Positions 38,595-51,200 of a DNA stretch of 64,000 bases are shown piece by piece (position 1 is the first letter of the stretch; each line of letters opens with the position of its first letter). Under the pieces are notes generated by a model. That model was not told the origin of the DNA. It searched no databases and was given only the letters and a program-made list of their open reading frames with translations. The DNA comes from Vanilla planifolia (taxonomy: Eukaryota > Streptophyta > Magnoliopsida > Asparagales > Orchidaceae): NCBI GenBank assembly GCA_023846275.1, contig CM043874.1, positions 24,215,630-24,279,629 of the forward strand, given 5' to 3'. The position numbers and the translations under genes were made by a program.

Positions 38595-38599
38595 TATAC

Positions 38600-40590
38600 A
38601 TAATGAGATAAAAGACAAATCTTTTGCAGCAAAAAGTATAGGGACTAATGTAGAAAAACACATGTGCTGAAAACTATTATGATAAGGTTTTTTGTATTCA
38701 CTACATTAGGAGGGACCATTGTGCTAAAATCAATAGTCTTATATGGCTTATACCATTGATAGTTCTTGTGTCCTATACATCCATAAGGTATAGTGAAATG
38801 AAGCCATGAATCCAAACCAAGTGAATTGACCAAAATAAACCCATAATCATGTTAGACATGTCCCAAGGTGATTATGGCACATAAAATGGAACATGCATGC
38901 AAATATAATGTCAAAAAACATAATATAACAAAAGTACATAACTAATATAGAGAAATATAGATACTAAAAATTGTTATGGTAAGGTAGACTACATGCACAA
39001 TGCCACAACTCCCTAATGGATTCATGCTACGGCCATATGGTCAACAGATGGAATCACACACACTATCTAGCCTTGATCTCCTTAATTGAATACACTTAGA
39101 TAGAGAAAAAACTTTCATTACATTATTTCATTCAAAATTAAGCAACAAAAACTTCCATGAACTTCATTTAACATGAATTAAACATATATAATATGACATT
39201 TTGTTGAAATTACATACCTTGGAAAGCATTAAAAAAATCCTACTAGTTGAATAGTGCTCCACCACCTTGGATGTGGGACTACCACCCCAAGTGATTTGTC
39301 AATCATCTAAGGGCTTATGCAATTTTCTCGGGCTATTAGGCAAGCTAAAAACCATTTCATGTGAGTTGGATCACCTAAACTAATTAATTTAGAAAATTAA
39401 TTAACAAATACAAAAATTCCATACAAATTGTTGAAATACCTATGATAGGTTTGTAAGAATCTACAAATAGCTAACCTAATGCACCCAAATAGTTGTAGAA
39501 ACATGAAAATATAAATTTGAATGTATGAAACATATCTAAGATCCTAGATAACCTAGTACACTATGGTCTTATTACATAGATATTCCAAAAATATAAATGA
39601 CAAATACTTCCAAATTATGAGTATTCCTAAAAAGGACAACTTGATGATGTGAAATGGCCCCTATTGAACTCTAATGGATGGAAATCAACATGGAATTGTG
39701 TAGGAACCTTTGAATGTGCATACAATATTATTGAATGGTCATCTATAATAACTAAATAATATCTCATCATGGAATCATCAAGTTGCAAAAACTATTACAA
39801 GAAACTCCATATTCTTTAGATACATCACACATCATAGATATATGTTTGGACTCATTCAGGTATATATAAACATATGTTAATATCATAAATGTAACTAGAA
39901 TATTGAAAACATAATAGTAAACAAGAGTAAAAAAAAGATAAAATGTTATTTATGAGAGCACAGAGATGTAGTATTAAAATACCAACTTCTCTTACATCAC
40001 ATGCATTCAATTCTCAAACTACAATCCCAATTTGGTGGCTTAATGACTTGTTAAAGCATAGAAAAAGGAATAATTCAAGTTCATAACCTTTTTTTACTAT
40101 ATTTGTATGGGCAAACTCATATTCCAACTTATGGGATGTAAGGTGTTTAAGCTCAACCCTAACCATATTTGACTAAAGCTTAAAGTATCCTGATTTAATA
40201 TCTTGTGAATAAGGATTAATGTGATAAGAATTTTACCAAATTCTAGACATCTTTAGCCCTTAGAACTTTGAAGCATCTAGCTCAATTTTTATATTTCTCA
40301 TATGCATATATTCAATGACTATGCAAAGTCCTAACAACCCCGTGCACTCTTCTTTTAAACCTTAGCCCTTGTTCAATTAATTACTAATGCCTCTTAGGTA
40401 TTAAAGCCTTGTTGTTCAAGCTCTATTCATTATTAGTGAAATCCTAGAAAAATCATATAACAAAGACCTCAATATAATTAGCTACACAAAAGTAATAGTC
40501 TAGAAGGCCATTAGTTACCTATTAATAAAAACAAGCTTTGATAGTCTTAAGCAGCTAGTCATTGGTAGACCAAAATGTAATAGTTTACAT
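38600..40590. other. Unclassified repeat-like sequence, no gene seen
   Basis: About 2 kb without recognisable domains on either strand. Two diverged copies of a roughly 57-bp block about 290 bp apart (near 38630-38690 and 38925-38985) suggest it is part of a repeat family. Confidence 0.35.
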
Positions 40591-40598
40591 GATATTTT

Positions 40599-42497
40599 TA
40601 TTGTATTATTGAGCCCTAGTCATGGTACTTTGTTTGATGATAACAAATCATAAATATTTTTAATTAATTTATTTTAGTAAATTTTCAAATTTTAGGTAGC
40701 CAATACTCATATTCTTGGGAGAATTAAAAGAAGATGCACAAATGTTAAATCCCATGAAGATCATCTTGGTTGGAGTGGCAAACCATCAAGGAATACATTT
40801 TGAACTTAATTTTAGATATTTTAATTTTATTTTAATTAGAATGTTAAGTTTGATTGAAATATTTAAGCACATAAATCAAATTAAAATTAATCTTAAAATA
40901 ATATTTATATTTTAAATATTTTTTATCCATTTTTCTTGATTATCTTAACCATCATTTTATTTTAATAATATCTTTAAAATCTTTAAATAATATTTACAAA
41001 CAATAATAATAAATATGTTATAATTGTTTTAATTAATTATTAAAAATTTAAAATTATCAAACCCGTTCCATACTAGAAGCTACTAACGTCGTTTTAAGTC
41101 AAAGCAATTAAGCATGATCCTATTCGGTACAGTGAACGGGTCAACTACCCAAATCTTGAACACAAATCAGATTATTAATCCCCATTTTGTAAATTAAGTA
41201 ATTAATCACTGGGAGCAAGGATAATGATGTCCCGAGTAATCTAAGGGGTAGTCAACCCAAAATATGTTGCCTAAGTGAACAAAGAAAAGCTTTAAAAGGA
41301 AACATATTTGTTCCAATATACAATATGGAACTAAACAAAATCTTGTTTTTACACCTCCTGTTTCTAATTCACAAGAGTAACTCGAACTGTCTAATCATGC
41401 AATTTTGTGATCGAATAATCCTAGTCTCATTTACTTTATTATAATACCTTATTATATTCTCTCTTCGATACTGCTATTATGTGATCGCATGGTCCTTGTT
41501 TATTATGCACGTAGGATCAAAATCTTATCATCAAATTGTGATTCAAATTTAACAACCCAAATCAATTTCACATTTCTAAACACCAATTTATTGTCATTCA
41601 TCCAATTGCATAATTTTTGTGATAAAAAAACCACGAATCATTCCAATGGAACAGATCCTATGCAATGGCTAGTTTAGCCATTATTTCAAACCATCGATGA
41701 TTTTCTAATTATTAATTTTTTAATTAAAATATTGCAAAAGCTGCAAAAATTGCAAATACTAAATTAGGTATTTGTAAGTGTTTTTAGCTGTTACAAATTA
41801 CATATAAATAGAAAAATTTTTGTACAAAATTAAAAAGGAATTTTAATGTGATCTAAAGAAAAGTTTCAAACAAAAATATTTAAGTCATTAACAGCTCGTT
41901 CCCATCATCGCTTTCATATGTTATTGAATCATTCACATGTTAAACTCTTGAAATTCTTTTCTTTCTTAAATCAGCTAAGTTATTAATTTTTTTAATCTTT
42001 AATTCATTTAATTAAGATACTTATGCATCATTAATGATTTAATCAAGCATAAGATTTTAGTTGTATTGATTTCAATTTTATGTCGTCAAATGTTTTTCTT
42101 CTATTATCATTTTATTTGGATACAAGGCACAGTAACATGTCTGATTTATTTTGTTGTAAGACTAGAGTAGCCTGTCTTATTTATTTCTTTGTTGTGAGGT
42201 TTAACCTAACCGTCTTTTGCCTAGTTTTTATCATGAGTGGATGTACGGTTTTTTATAAGCCAAATCACCTAAAAATTGATTGTGTATATTTTTAATTATT
42301 ATTGATTTTTTAATTACATAATTTTTATAAAACTTAATATGTTTTAAAATAAAATTAAAATTTGTGAAAAATCACTTTTATATATTTGTTAAATATTATT
42401 AAAAATTAAATTAAATATTTTCTTAAAATATTTTGTAATAAATCAAAATTTTATTTCTAGCAATTCATCTCCGCAACTCTTGTTGAACAACACTTCA
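40599..42497 (+). repeat. 5' LTR of the gag-only element
   Basis: Starts TATTGTATTATTGA (the initial TG changed to TA) and ends CACTTCA. It contains a TATA-like box 'catataaatag' near 41801, matching 'cctataaataag' near 45991 in the 3' LTR, the likely promoter of the element. Shared blocks such as 'gatgcacaaatg' and 'gcgcaatggct'-like words confirm the pairing. Confidence 0.85.
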
Positions 42498-42499
42498 AT

Positions 42500-42511
42500 A
42501 GATATCAAAGA
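42500..42511 (+). other. Primer-binding site of the gag-only element
   Basis: AGATATCAAAGA, two bases after the LTR end, matches TGGTATCAGAGC at eight of twelve positions. This is the initiator tRNA-Met site used by most plant Copia elements. Confidence 0.5.
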
Positions 42512-42552
42512 GACCCCCCTTTCTTTCGTGAAGAAATTCTTGGGGCAGATCC

Positions 42553-43577
42553 ATGACTCAAATTGATGCTTCAATGAGTTTGGGTGAAGGTACGTCTTCG
42601 AATAGGCTGCTACTCTTTTGTGACAGTTATTATCTTTATTGAAAAATTAGGGTGGCTAGTCATTTAAAATCCATTATTAGAGAAATGTAAGAATTCATGC
42701 AAGTTTCATTTGATTTTTCTACTAAAAAATTGTACAATGTACTTTTGACTTAAAGGTTTTTATGAAATGGATAATAATGAAATATATAAAATGCATTTAA
42801 ATGATAGAGCCATAAATATTTACATTATACATTAAATGTTATTGAATTTAATAGAATTATGAATTTAAAAATGACTTATGAAATTTGACATAAATTAGAG
42901 GTAATATATGAAGGAACCTCTTTAGTTAAAGAAAATAAAATAAACATGATCATACATGTTTAAGAGTTATTTAAGATGTTTTCAAATGAATTTATTGAAA
43001 GCATGTTTGTAAGATTTACTAATATTACTAATGCACTTGATAGTTTGGGAAAGTCAATTTGTGAATGAATAGGTGAAGAAAATTCTTAGAATTTTATCTG
43101 AGTATGATCCATTGACCATTACCATCAAGATGCTAAGAATATTTTCATTGTGACATTAGATGACTTGATAGGTGAGCTCATGACTAATAAGCTAGAAATG
43201 GAAAGGAGAAAAGAAGAATTAATTGTGCCAAATAAAACAAAAAAAGGAATAATCAATAGCATCGAATATGGAAGAAGAAATTTTAGCAGAGATATCCACT
43301 GATGAAGATAGTATAATTTTAATCGCTAAAGATTTGTCTAAAATTATTGATATTACAGGTAAACACAAAAATGAAAGGTCTAATAAAAGAGTAAGAAAAA
43401 AAGAAAATATTTTGTCATGAATTTGGTAAATTAGGACATATCAAACCAACATGTCCTATCATACAAGAAAGATTTGAAAATGAAAAGAATAAGAAAAAGA
43501 AGAAGAAGAAAGTCTTGAAAGTAACTTAGAGTGATTCAGAAGATATCAATATAAGTGAAGAGAAAGATAATAATGAA
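42553..43577 (+). pseudogene. Gag N-terminal and capsid part of the gag-only element, decayed
   Basis: Frame fragments of Copia gag: 'MTQIDASMSLGEG' (42553), a capsid block with 'LEVIYEGTSLVKENKINM' (about 42895-42950, the L-V-YEGT-QVKE-KI-ML block), 'MFVRFTNITNALDSLGKSI' (about 43003-43060), 'TLDDLIGELMTNKLEMERRKEEL' (about 43152-43220), and a first zinc knuckle near 43413-43460 reading 'CHEFGKLGHIKPTCP', where the second Cys is Phe. Several stops (for example near 43036 and 43070) break it from the open C-terminal part. Order and content match full-length Copia gag. Confidence 0.75.
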
Positions 43578-44174
43578 GTGCTCTTTTGTATCATGGCTAG
43601 AGAAGAAGATGAAGAAGAAGAGAATATATCTTCAAGTGAGGAAGTAAATTATTCCAAGAAAAAATTGGTTAAAAAATTACTTTATTTTTGTAAAAAATTT
43701 AAAATTTTGAATAAAAAATATAAGAAATTAAAAGAATATAGTGAATACCTAGATCATTATGAACAAATTAGAGAAAATATCAACCTTTATTTAAAGAACA
43801 TGAAAAAGGCTAATGATGATTTAAAGCAAAATTTTAAAGAGCATGCATTCTTAATTAAGGAATTTAGTGAATTTAAATCCTTGTACTCTACTTGCTCAAT
43901 TTCAAATATAAAACCACCAAGTAGACAATTTTTTATTATATATGCTAGAAGATTTTATATTCATAGACATGTTGATATTTTACATGGTTTTAATCATAAG
44001 TTTACATGCCATTATTGCATTCAACCTAAACATATTTCACATGCATGTAGGATTAGAGCAAATATTTATTCAAAATTTTCTACTTTTGCATGGACAATAA
44101 AAGGAAATAGTAGCTCAATTATAGATAAATGTGTTGAATCAAAAATGGCTTTGGGTTTCAAATCTAATAATTAA
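43578..44174 (+). CDS. Open C-terminal gag segment with zinc knuckle (198 codons)
   Basis: The longest open frame in the window, the C-terminal half of a Copia gag. In order: an acidic tract 'EEDEEEEN' (residues 8-15), a Lys-rich region strongly predicted by eye to be coiled coil (about residues 25-110), and a CX2CX4HX4C zinc knuckle 'CHYCIQPKHISHAC' (about residues 143-156), intact in all four ligands, followed by 'KFSTFAWTIKG', which resembles the sequence before protease in autonomous Copias. The stop comes where protease would begin. The start Met is only the first in frame; true gag starts near 42553. Whether the frame is still translated is doubtful, because the upstream half is broken. 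Confidence 0.6.
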   Translation: MLFCIMAREEDEEEENISSSEEVNYSKKKLVKKLLYFCKKFKILNKKYKKLKEYSEYLDHYEQIRENINLYLKNMKKANDDLKQNFKEHAFLIKEFSEFKSLYSTCSISNIKPPSRQFFIIYARRFYIHRHVDILHGFNHKFTCHYCIQPKHISHACRIRANIYSKFSTFAWTIKGNSSSIIDKCVESKMALGFKSNN

Positions 44175-44804
44175 AATCAAATATTGTGCATGTAAACTTT
44201 GATAAGTAAATTTCAACAAAAATTAGTATAAAAATATTTGAAAAATAAATAATATTTGAGAAATTAAGTTTAAATGATTTAAATAAAATAAATAAAAAAA
44301 GACATTTGAAGAAGATCCTAAACCTTTAAAAATAATTTAGAATCATCCTAAAAAATAAGTTGTATGTAAAACTTTAATTGATTTTAGAATTAATCTTTTG
44401 TAGAAAATTTTAAATTAATATTAATAAAATATGTTTTACGTAATATTTATAGAAAAATTAATTAAATCAATTTGAAATGGATCGATTGAGTTAATCGCTA
44501 GACCATTGGATAGAATTATAATTAAAATAAAATATTTATTTAAAAAAATTTTAGATGATTAATTGATTGATAATTTAATAAAATTTTAAAGTTATAAATA
44601 ATTTATAAAATTTAGATTGTACCCCTTTAAGTGATAACAAAATAAAGAAGAGAATATAAATTGAAAGAATAAGCATAAATTAAAGGGAAGCATTAATCCA
44701 ATAATGACATACATATATGGAGAGTTTATCTTTAATTATTTTACATATTCTTTTTATAAATTTTTTATACTTTTATCAATTTCATTAAAAGTTTTGTTAT
44801 CATC
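44175..44804. other. Non-coding tail of the gag-only element
   Basis: Extremely AT-rich, between gag and the purine tract. All frames were examined and no trace of protease, integrase, RT or RNase H was found, which defines the element as gag-only. Confidence 0.6.
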
Positions 44805-44817
44805 AAAAGAAGGAGAT

Positions 44818-46713
44818 TATTATATTGTTGACCCCTAGTTATGATGTTTTGTTTTATGATAACAAATCCTAAATATTTTTAATAAATTTGTTTAAGTAAA
44901 ATTTCAAATTTTAGATGCCGATACTCATATTTATTGGGATAACTTAAAGAAGAAGATGCACAAATGATAAATCTCATGAAGATCATCTTGATTGGAGTGA
45001 CAAACTATCAAGGGATATATTTTGAACTTAATTTTAGGTATTTTAATTTTATTTTAATTATAATATTAATTTTAATTAAAATTTTAGGCACATAAATTAA
45101 ATTAAAATTAATCTTAAAATAATATTTAGATTTCTAATATTTTTTATTCATCTTCTTGATCATCTGATCATCATTTGATTTTAATAATATCTTTAAAATT
45201 TTTAAATAATATTTGCAAAAAAATAATAACAAATATGTTACAATTATTTTAATTAATTAGTAAAAAATTCAAAATTATCGAACTAGATCTATACTAGAAG
45301 CTAATAATGTCATTTCAGGTTAAGGCAATTAAGTCTGAACCCATTCAATACAACGAATTGGTCAACAACTCAAATCCTAGACACGAATCGATTATTAATC
45401 CTATTTTTGTAAATTAAATAATTAATTGAGGGTTGCAAGGGTAATGACGTCCCGAGCGATTCAGGGGGCAGCCAACCCAGAACAAGCTACCTAAGTGAAT
45501 AACATAAAGCTTTAAAAAGGAAATTTATTTGTTCCTATTTACAATATAAGACTAAACAAAACATTGTTTTTGTGCCATTTGTTTCTAATTTGTAGGAGTA
45601 ACCCAAGTCATCTATCTCATAATTTCACAATCTAATGATCTTAATCTTATATGCATTTATATAATACCATATTATATCCTTCGCTTGATCATGCTATTTT
45701 GTGGTTGCATGGTCCTTGTTTATTCCGCAGTATGATCAAAATCCTATTATCAGATCGTGATTCAAATCTAACGACCCAAATCGTGACCCTCAATTAATTA
45801 TTCAATTCGCGATCGAACGGTCACGGACCGTTCCAATTGAATGGATCCTGCGCAATGGCTCTTTTAGTCGTTGTTTTGAACCATTTTTTATTTTTTAATT
45901 ATTAATTTCCTAATTTAAATATTGTAAAATTACAAAAATTGTGACAACTAAATTGAGTGTTTGGTAAGTGTTTTTAGTCATTACAAATTGCCTATAAATA
46001 AGAGAATTTTTGTACAAAATTAAAAATGAATTTTTATGTGATCCAAAGAAAAGTTTCAAACAAAAATATTCAAGCCATTAGCAGCTCGTTCTAATCGTTA
46101 CTTCCATACGTTGTTGCATCATTCACTCATCAAACTCTTGAAATTCTTTTCATTTTCAAATCAATTAAGTTATTAATTTTTTTTATCCTTAATTCATTTA
46201 ACTAAGTTACTTGTGTCTCTTTAATGAGTTCATCAAGCATAGGATTTTAGTTATATTGATTTTGATTTTATGTCGCAAAATTTTTTTCTTCTATTGTCAT
46301 TTTATTTCATATAAAATCGTAGTAGCATGTTCTGTTTATTTTATTGTAAGGCCATAGTAGTCTGTCTCGTTTGTTTCTTTGTTGTGAGGGTTTAGCTTAT
46401 CTACCTTTTGAAGAAAGGCTTATATTGTGTTTATTTTTGTCTAAGTTTTACCGAAGGTGGATAGGCTTGTTTTATAAGTTGAATAACCTAAAAATCGATT
46501 ATGTATATTTGTAATTATTGTTGATTTTTCAATTACAAAACTTCTATAAAAATTAATATGTTTCAAAATAAAATTGAAATTTATGAAAATGTACTTTCAT
46601 ATATTTGTTAAACTTTATTAAAATTTACTTTAAATATTTTCTTAAAATATTTTTTAATAAATTAAAATTTTATTTCTAGTAATTCAACATTCCTCTTATT
46701 AAACCACACTTCA
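44818..46713 (+). repeat. 3' LTR of the gag-only element
   Basis: Starts TATTATATTGTTGACCCC after the purine tract and ends CACACTTCA. Within three bases of the 5' LTR in length (1896 against 1899). Confidence 0.85.
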
Positions 46714-46718
46714 ATTTC

Positions 46719-47728
46719 TAACCAACTTTCTTTTTTCCATGGTGGTTTTCCAATTTTGGTGCCCCAAGTTGACATTTTCCCTCCTATTTAGGCTTATTTA
46801 AAGGCATCACCTATGTGATTTTAGGATTTTATGTACTCTATTTGTTTAAAGCCTTTTTTTCTTGGTTTTCATGGTGATTCCATTATCTCTAAAATGGTAA
46901 CTTCATGTAACAACCATCATGCGATAACAAGTAGAGGTGGGATGCTAGGTGCTTCCAACTTACCTTTTCCTCTCAGTTTTGCGTCATTTGTGTGCTTAAA
47001 ATTCACTAGAGTCTTTTGCCATTGATTTGGCTTCATAATTGTAGATGTTATTAGATAAAATCAGCTCTTTGATAACAAAAATTTTCATCGTGTTTTTCTA
47101 AAATCATTTTGTATACTTATTTGAATTAACAATGAGATTATCATTTGTATGCAAATCTAAAAATGCCTATAACTTCAAAAATTACTATAATTGTTGGTGA
47201 GAAATTATGCAATCTTATTAAAATAGAGTCCTACAACTACATACTAAAGCTCGATACACTCCTAATTCTTTTAACACAATTACTTACAATCCCTATAACC
47301 TCTATTACTCCTTTTTTTCTCTACGGATTACCAAGTTGTAACCTTTTGTCATTGAAATTTGATGTAAAAAAGAACATGTACTTTGCTGTTGATTCATGAT
47401 AGATCTTCCTTACTCGTTTTGGAAGCTTTTCATGTAAATCCCTTATAGCAATCTTGTCCCTCATGTTAACCTTTGGTTCATCCTAGGAGAATGAACATCT
47501 TTGGCACAAACGTTTTAATAAAATATTTTAGAATTGTATAATAATACTTCAAAAAAATAAATAAATAAACTGCATACAACAATATGTAGGTAATATTCAC
47601 ATAAAGTTAAATACACTCTTAATGCATACCATAAACTAAGTTTTTATTTAAAAATATGACAAGATTTTGCCACACTAATAAGAATAATTCATTTTAGCAT
47701 TTTTGCTCTCTCTCTCTTCTTCTTTTAT

Positions 47729-47730
<2 letters not shown>
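46719..47730. other. No gene seen
   Basis: About 1 kb with slightly higher GC than the retroelements. Two short open frames (46831-47025, 47145-47399) have no recognisable motif. No repeat end was identified. Confidence 0.35.

Positions 47731-47764
<34 letters not shown>
47731..47764. repeat. T34 homopolymer (A34 on the minus strand)
   Basis: Uninterrupted run of 34 T, 531 bases downstream of the MYB-CC stop codon in the gene's direction, with a minus-strand AATAAA just beyond (about 47722-47728). It may be a slipped poly(A)-like tract. Confidence 0.95.
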
Positions 47765-47765
<1 letters not shown>

Positions 47766-48295
47766 ACGCTTGAATTTAAACTCATCTTTTCATTGATTGA
47801 CAACACAGATACTGCATGAATTATACTTCATTAAAAAAATTACATAAAAGATCAACTGATTCCTTAACATAACATTCTTCTTAAAACACAGAAGGCATAT
47901 AAATACCGCTGAAACAATAAAGAAAAGGATGTTAAAGCAGTAGAATAGACAACAGATCAACTTCTACCTGTAGTAACAAACACTGGTATACCAACCAACA
48001 AAAAATAATCTACCAACAAAGGTCAATTTCGAATAAACAACTCACATCACAACAATAGAGGGATAAGAAGAATTTGACATAGGAAATCAAGCATATCTGC
48101 AAAGGACATCCTTAACAAAAAGTTTCAAATGAAATTGGATTTAGAATTCATCTGTGGAGTTCAATAAACATCAGAAGACAGGGATCGTTTAATCGTCAGC
48201 AAACGGCTAAAACCTTGCCTATCAACAGCCTAAAATTGCGCTTTGCTTGAAGCTAAGCATGTATCTTGCAAAAAAAAAAAAAAAAACAGCTTCCT
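47765..48295 (-). other. Probable 3' untranslated region of the MYB-CC gene
   Basis: Sequence between the MYB-CC stop codon and the A34 tract. It has higher complexity than neighbouring retroelements and contains a T16 run on the minus strand (48271-48286). The UTR call rests on position only; no cleavage site is proven. Confidence 0.35.
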
Positions 48296-51200
48296 TCAAT
48301 GGCTGAAGCGAGGTGATGACTTGTCTTCAGGGCTGTGCAAGCTAATGGCACCCATAGGGAGCTGCTGAAACACAGAATGGCTAAGGGGATCAGGCGATGG
48401 ACAGACCTGACCTCCGAAACCTGCTGAAGCGATCTGCTCCGACGCAATCTTGCATGCCTTCTCCAACAAAGAGTTGACGTACTTGTGATAGGCTTCCATC
48501 CGAATTTGGATGTGCTTCTGAACCTGCTTTAACAGCAGCATAAGTTCATCCAAATTTCGAAAGCATTTAACGCAGAACGGGACTTTGGTAGCATATTGAT
48601 GTAAAAAAGATTGCAAAGCATTGCATTTGCAAGGACAATTGCTTGAACAAAGAAGAAAAGACATGGAAGCATCAATTACAGAGCCATGCAACAAAAAATT
48701 GTAGATGTTTAAGTTTCAATCAAGGATACATTTCGTACGCATGAATCATCGATGAGATAACATGAGTGAATAGGTCAGACATGGTACATCACAAGTTGGG
48801 TTTATATAACAATGGGCAATGTAGCATATGCAATGAATTTTCTCACGAAACATTCCTTCAAATAGTATTGAGGTTATCAAAACAGACAAAGTTACATCCC
48901 TCATAGATCATTGATATTACAGTCAAACTTAGCTCAGCATCTTTCCAAAGCCTACAACTTATACACCATACCTTCGATTGATGCGTTCAAATAATTAAAA
49001 AAATGATAGAGATTGAAAATCTGTTCTGCAAATGTGTGGTCATATGTGTGAAATTTAAGAATTGGTTCACATGCAATGTTAATCTTTCAACAAACGGTTG
49101 CATGGAAAAACTAAATCATGAAAAATCAAGTGCTTAGGAAGTCATGTTGACGAAAACAATGCTCAAATGGAGCGTATGTTTCAAAGGCTTTCATTACCTT
49201 ACTAATTAAAATAAGTACTAATGTTTCACACAAAACCAATGAAACATTGATCCTTCTTTAAGGATTATACATTCATATCGAATACATACATCCAATATTG
49301 GTACTTCTTGACGTTTGGTTGATACATATCCAATGTGACATATGATATCCAATGTGACATATGATGTATTGGATTTAGAGAAAAAAAATCAGACCAATAT
49401 TCTCTCCAATCCTAATACTAAACCAATATTTACCAAACGTTATTATTCTATGCCTTCATACTGTGTATGATATGTTCTATTGTGATTGAAAAAGCAAATA
49501 CAATCAATTATTCGAACAAAGGAAACAAATGATATAAAGAATTAAGTTTTTTCAACATTGTTCAAAAAAATTATTTTTCAATATAAGACTTAATGTGATA
49601 AAACCTTTGTTTTTTAACACATTTCTTTAATTAGAAATAATTAACAATATTATTATATTTTATATTATAATATTTATATTAGAATAATTTCAAAAAATTT
49701 AAAATTTATATTATTATTATTATAAGTAAAATGATGGCAACTTAACAATATGAATTTTGATTATAATACCTATAAATAATCAAAATATATTATGAACTAA
49801 AATATGATAATACAACCATTATCTCTTGCTCACAAAAAGAAATGTTTCTTTTATATATAATATATGATAAAATTACTTTTTTTACATTTATATTTAACAA
49901 TTTTATTAAATTTCTTATTATAGCTTAATATATTCATATCCCATTTTTTTAACATTTGTGGTAGCTCTGTGTTCATGTCATATTATATGTGCATTCACAT
50001 ATAATTGTCACGCTTCATAAGACCAAATTAATCTATTTTGATTGTTTTCAAACATTTAGCCTCAACCTTCATGACCAATCTCTCTCTTAGACAAACGTTA
50101 GAAAACAATGACTTCTCTAGTGATGAATAATATCCATCTTTTTTTTATTTAATACTATTGGTTCATATGTTTCTCCAAGAATTTGATAAAGGTAAAGTAT
50201 GAGCCATATGATTGACTCGAAAAAAAGATTATAACGAGTATTCAACCACCAAATCATAGAGGCTAATATCAGCTTCCCTGTAATGTACAAGATGGAACTT
50301 ATTGTGAGGTAGACTGACCCTTAAGAATATATAAGCAATTCACATTATAGCACATAAAAGATTGTAGTTGAGCTAGGTCATACAAGTACATTTTTTTTGA
50401 GAAGAGAAAATATTGCAGAGGAACTGTATCTCTGGGATATATCATGGAAAGCACAAAAAAGAACCTAAGAAGGCTGCCAGAGAAATACCTCAACTTGCTC
50501 ATGTAGTCTTCTCTGCACTTCCATCTGCACTCTTAGGGCCTCTTTGACTTCTTGATTCCTGCATGCAATACCATTAGATAAACAAAAATAAAAAACGCTT
50601 ATAATTGATGTCTTATGAATAAGCTATCTCTCCCGACATTCTATGGCAACCTAATAATCCAATAGAAAGGGGAAGATTCATCTTACTCAGTCACATCAGG
50701 AGCCTGCACTCTTGGAGCCAAAGAACTGCTTCCTGGAACTTCCACATGGTAGAATCAAAAGTTTAAAATCTATGAGAGAAATAAGAATAACCTCAACTAT
50801 ACTCTAGCTGATTTAACAAACAAAACTAGCATCTAGTAACAAGTGAAAGAGTACAATTTAAGTGTACATATGATCTTATCATTGCTCTTTCAACGCAAAA
50901 GTAAACGAATAACAGTTGTACATACTAATGTACAGTTTACTTTCCACAGAGAAGTTTACATCTTAAAGCATACCTCGTGACTCAACAGTTGGCCAATGTT
51001 TTGAGAAACCAACTTACATGTACTACCAGCTAGTTTTAAGGATTTCATCAACCTTGCTAAAATAACTTTTCACAATTTACTGGGGTCATATAGAAGAGCC
51101 CAAATTACAAGAAACAATTAACCCAGAAAAATTAAATGCATGGTCTTGTTTCTGAAAGAAACACATCTAAATTTTCTCATCTATCAATTATTTTATTAAT

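Larger units (their letters stand above)
40599..46713 (+). mobile_element. Gag-only LTR retrotransposon (TR-GAG type, Copia-related)
   Basis: Two direct repeats of about 1.9 kb (40599-42497 and 44818-46713) flank a 2.3-kb internal region. Flanking 5-mers ATTTT (40594-40598) and ATTTC (46714-46718) form a target-site duplication with one C/T difference. A tRNA-Met-like primer site follows the 5' LTR and a purine tract (AAAAGAAGGAGA, about 44805-44816) precedes the 3' LTR. The interior encodes only a Copia-type gag with two zinc knuckles; only about 640 bp lie between gag and the purine tract and no protease, integrase, RT or RNase H is seen. Such non-autonomous gag-bearing elements depend on another element's pol. 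The LTRs look about 85% identical over their first 100 bp by eye, so it is old. Confidence 0.85.

Noticed and set aside
48253-48447. Second minus-strand open frame overlapping the last MYB-CC exon
   Set aside because: Wrong frame; the spliced frame carries the conserved MYB-CC coiled coil and the stop at 48296.
48524-48694. Upstream extension of the last MYB-CC exon as an intronless frame starting at 48694
   Set aside because: A good acceptor (AAAGCAG) sits exactly at the family-conserved LHEQ-E/VQ junction; sequence upstream of it is intronic.
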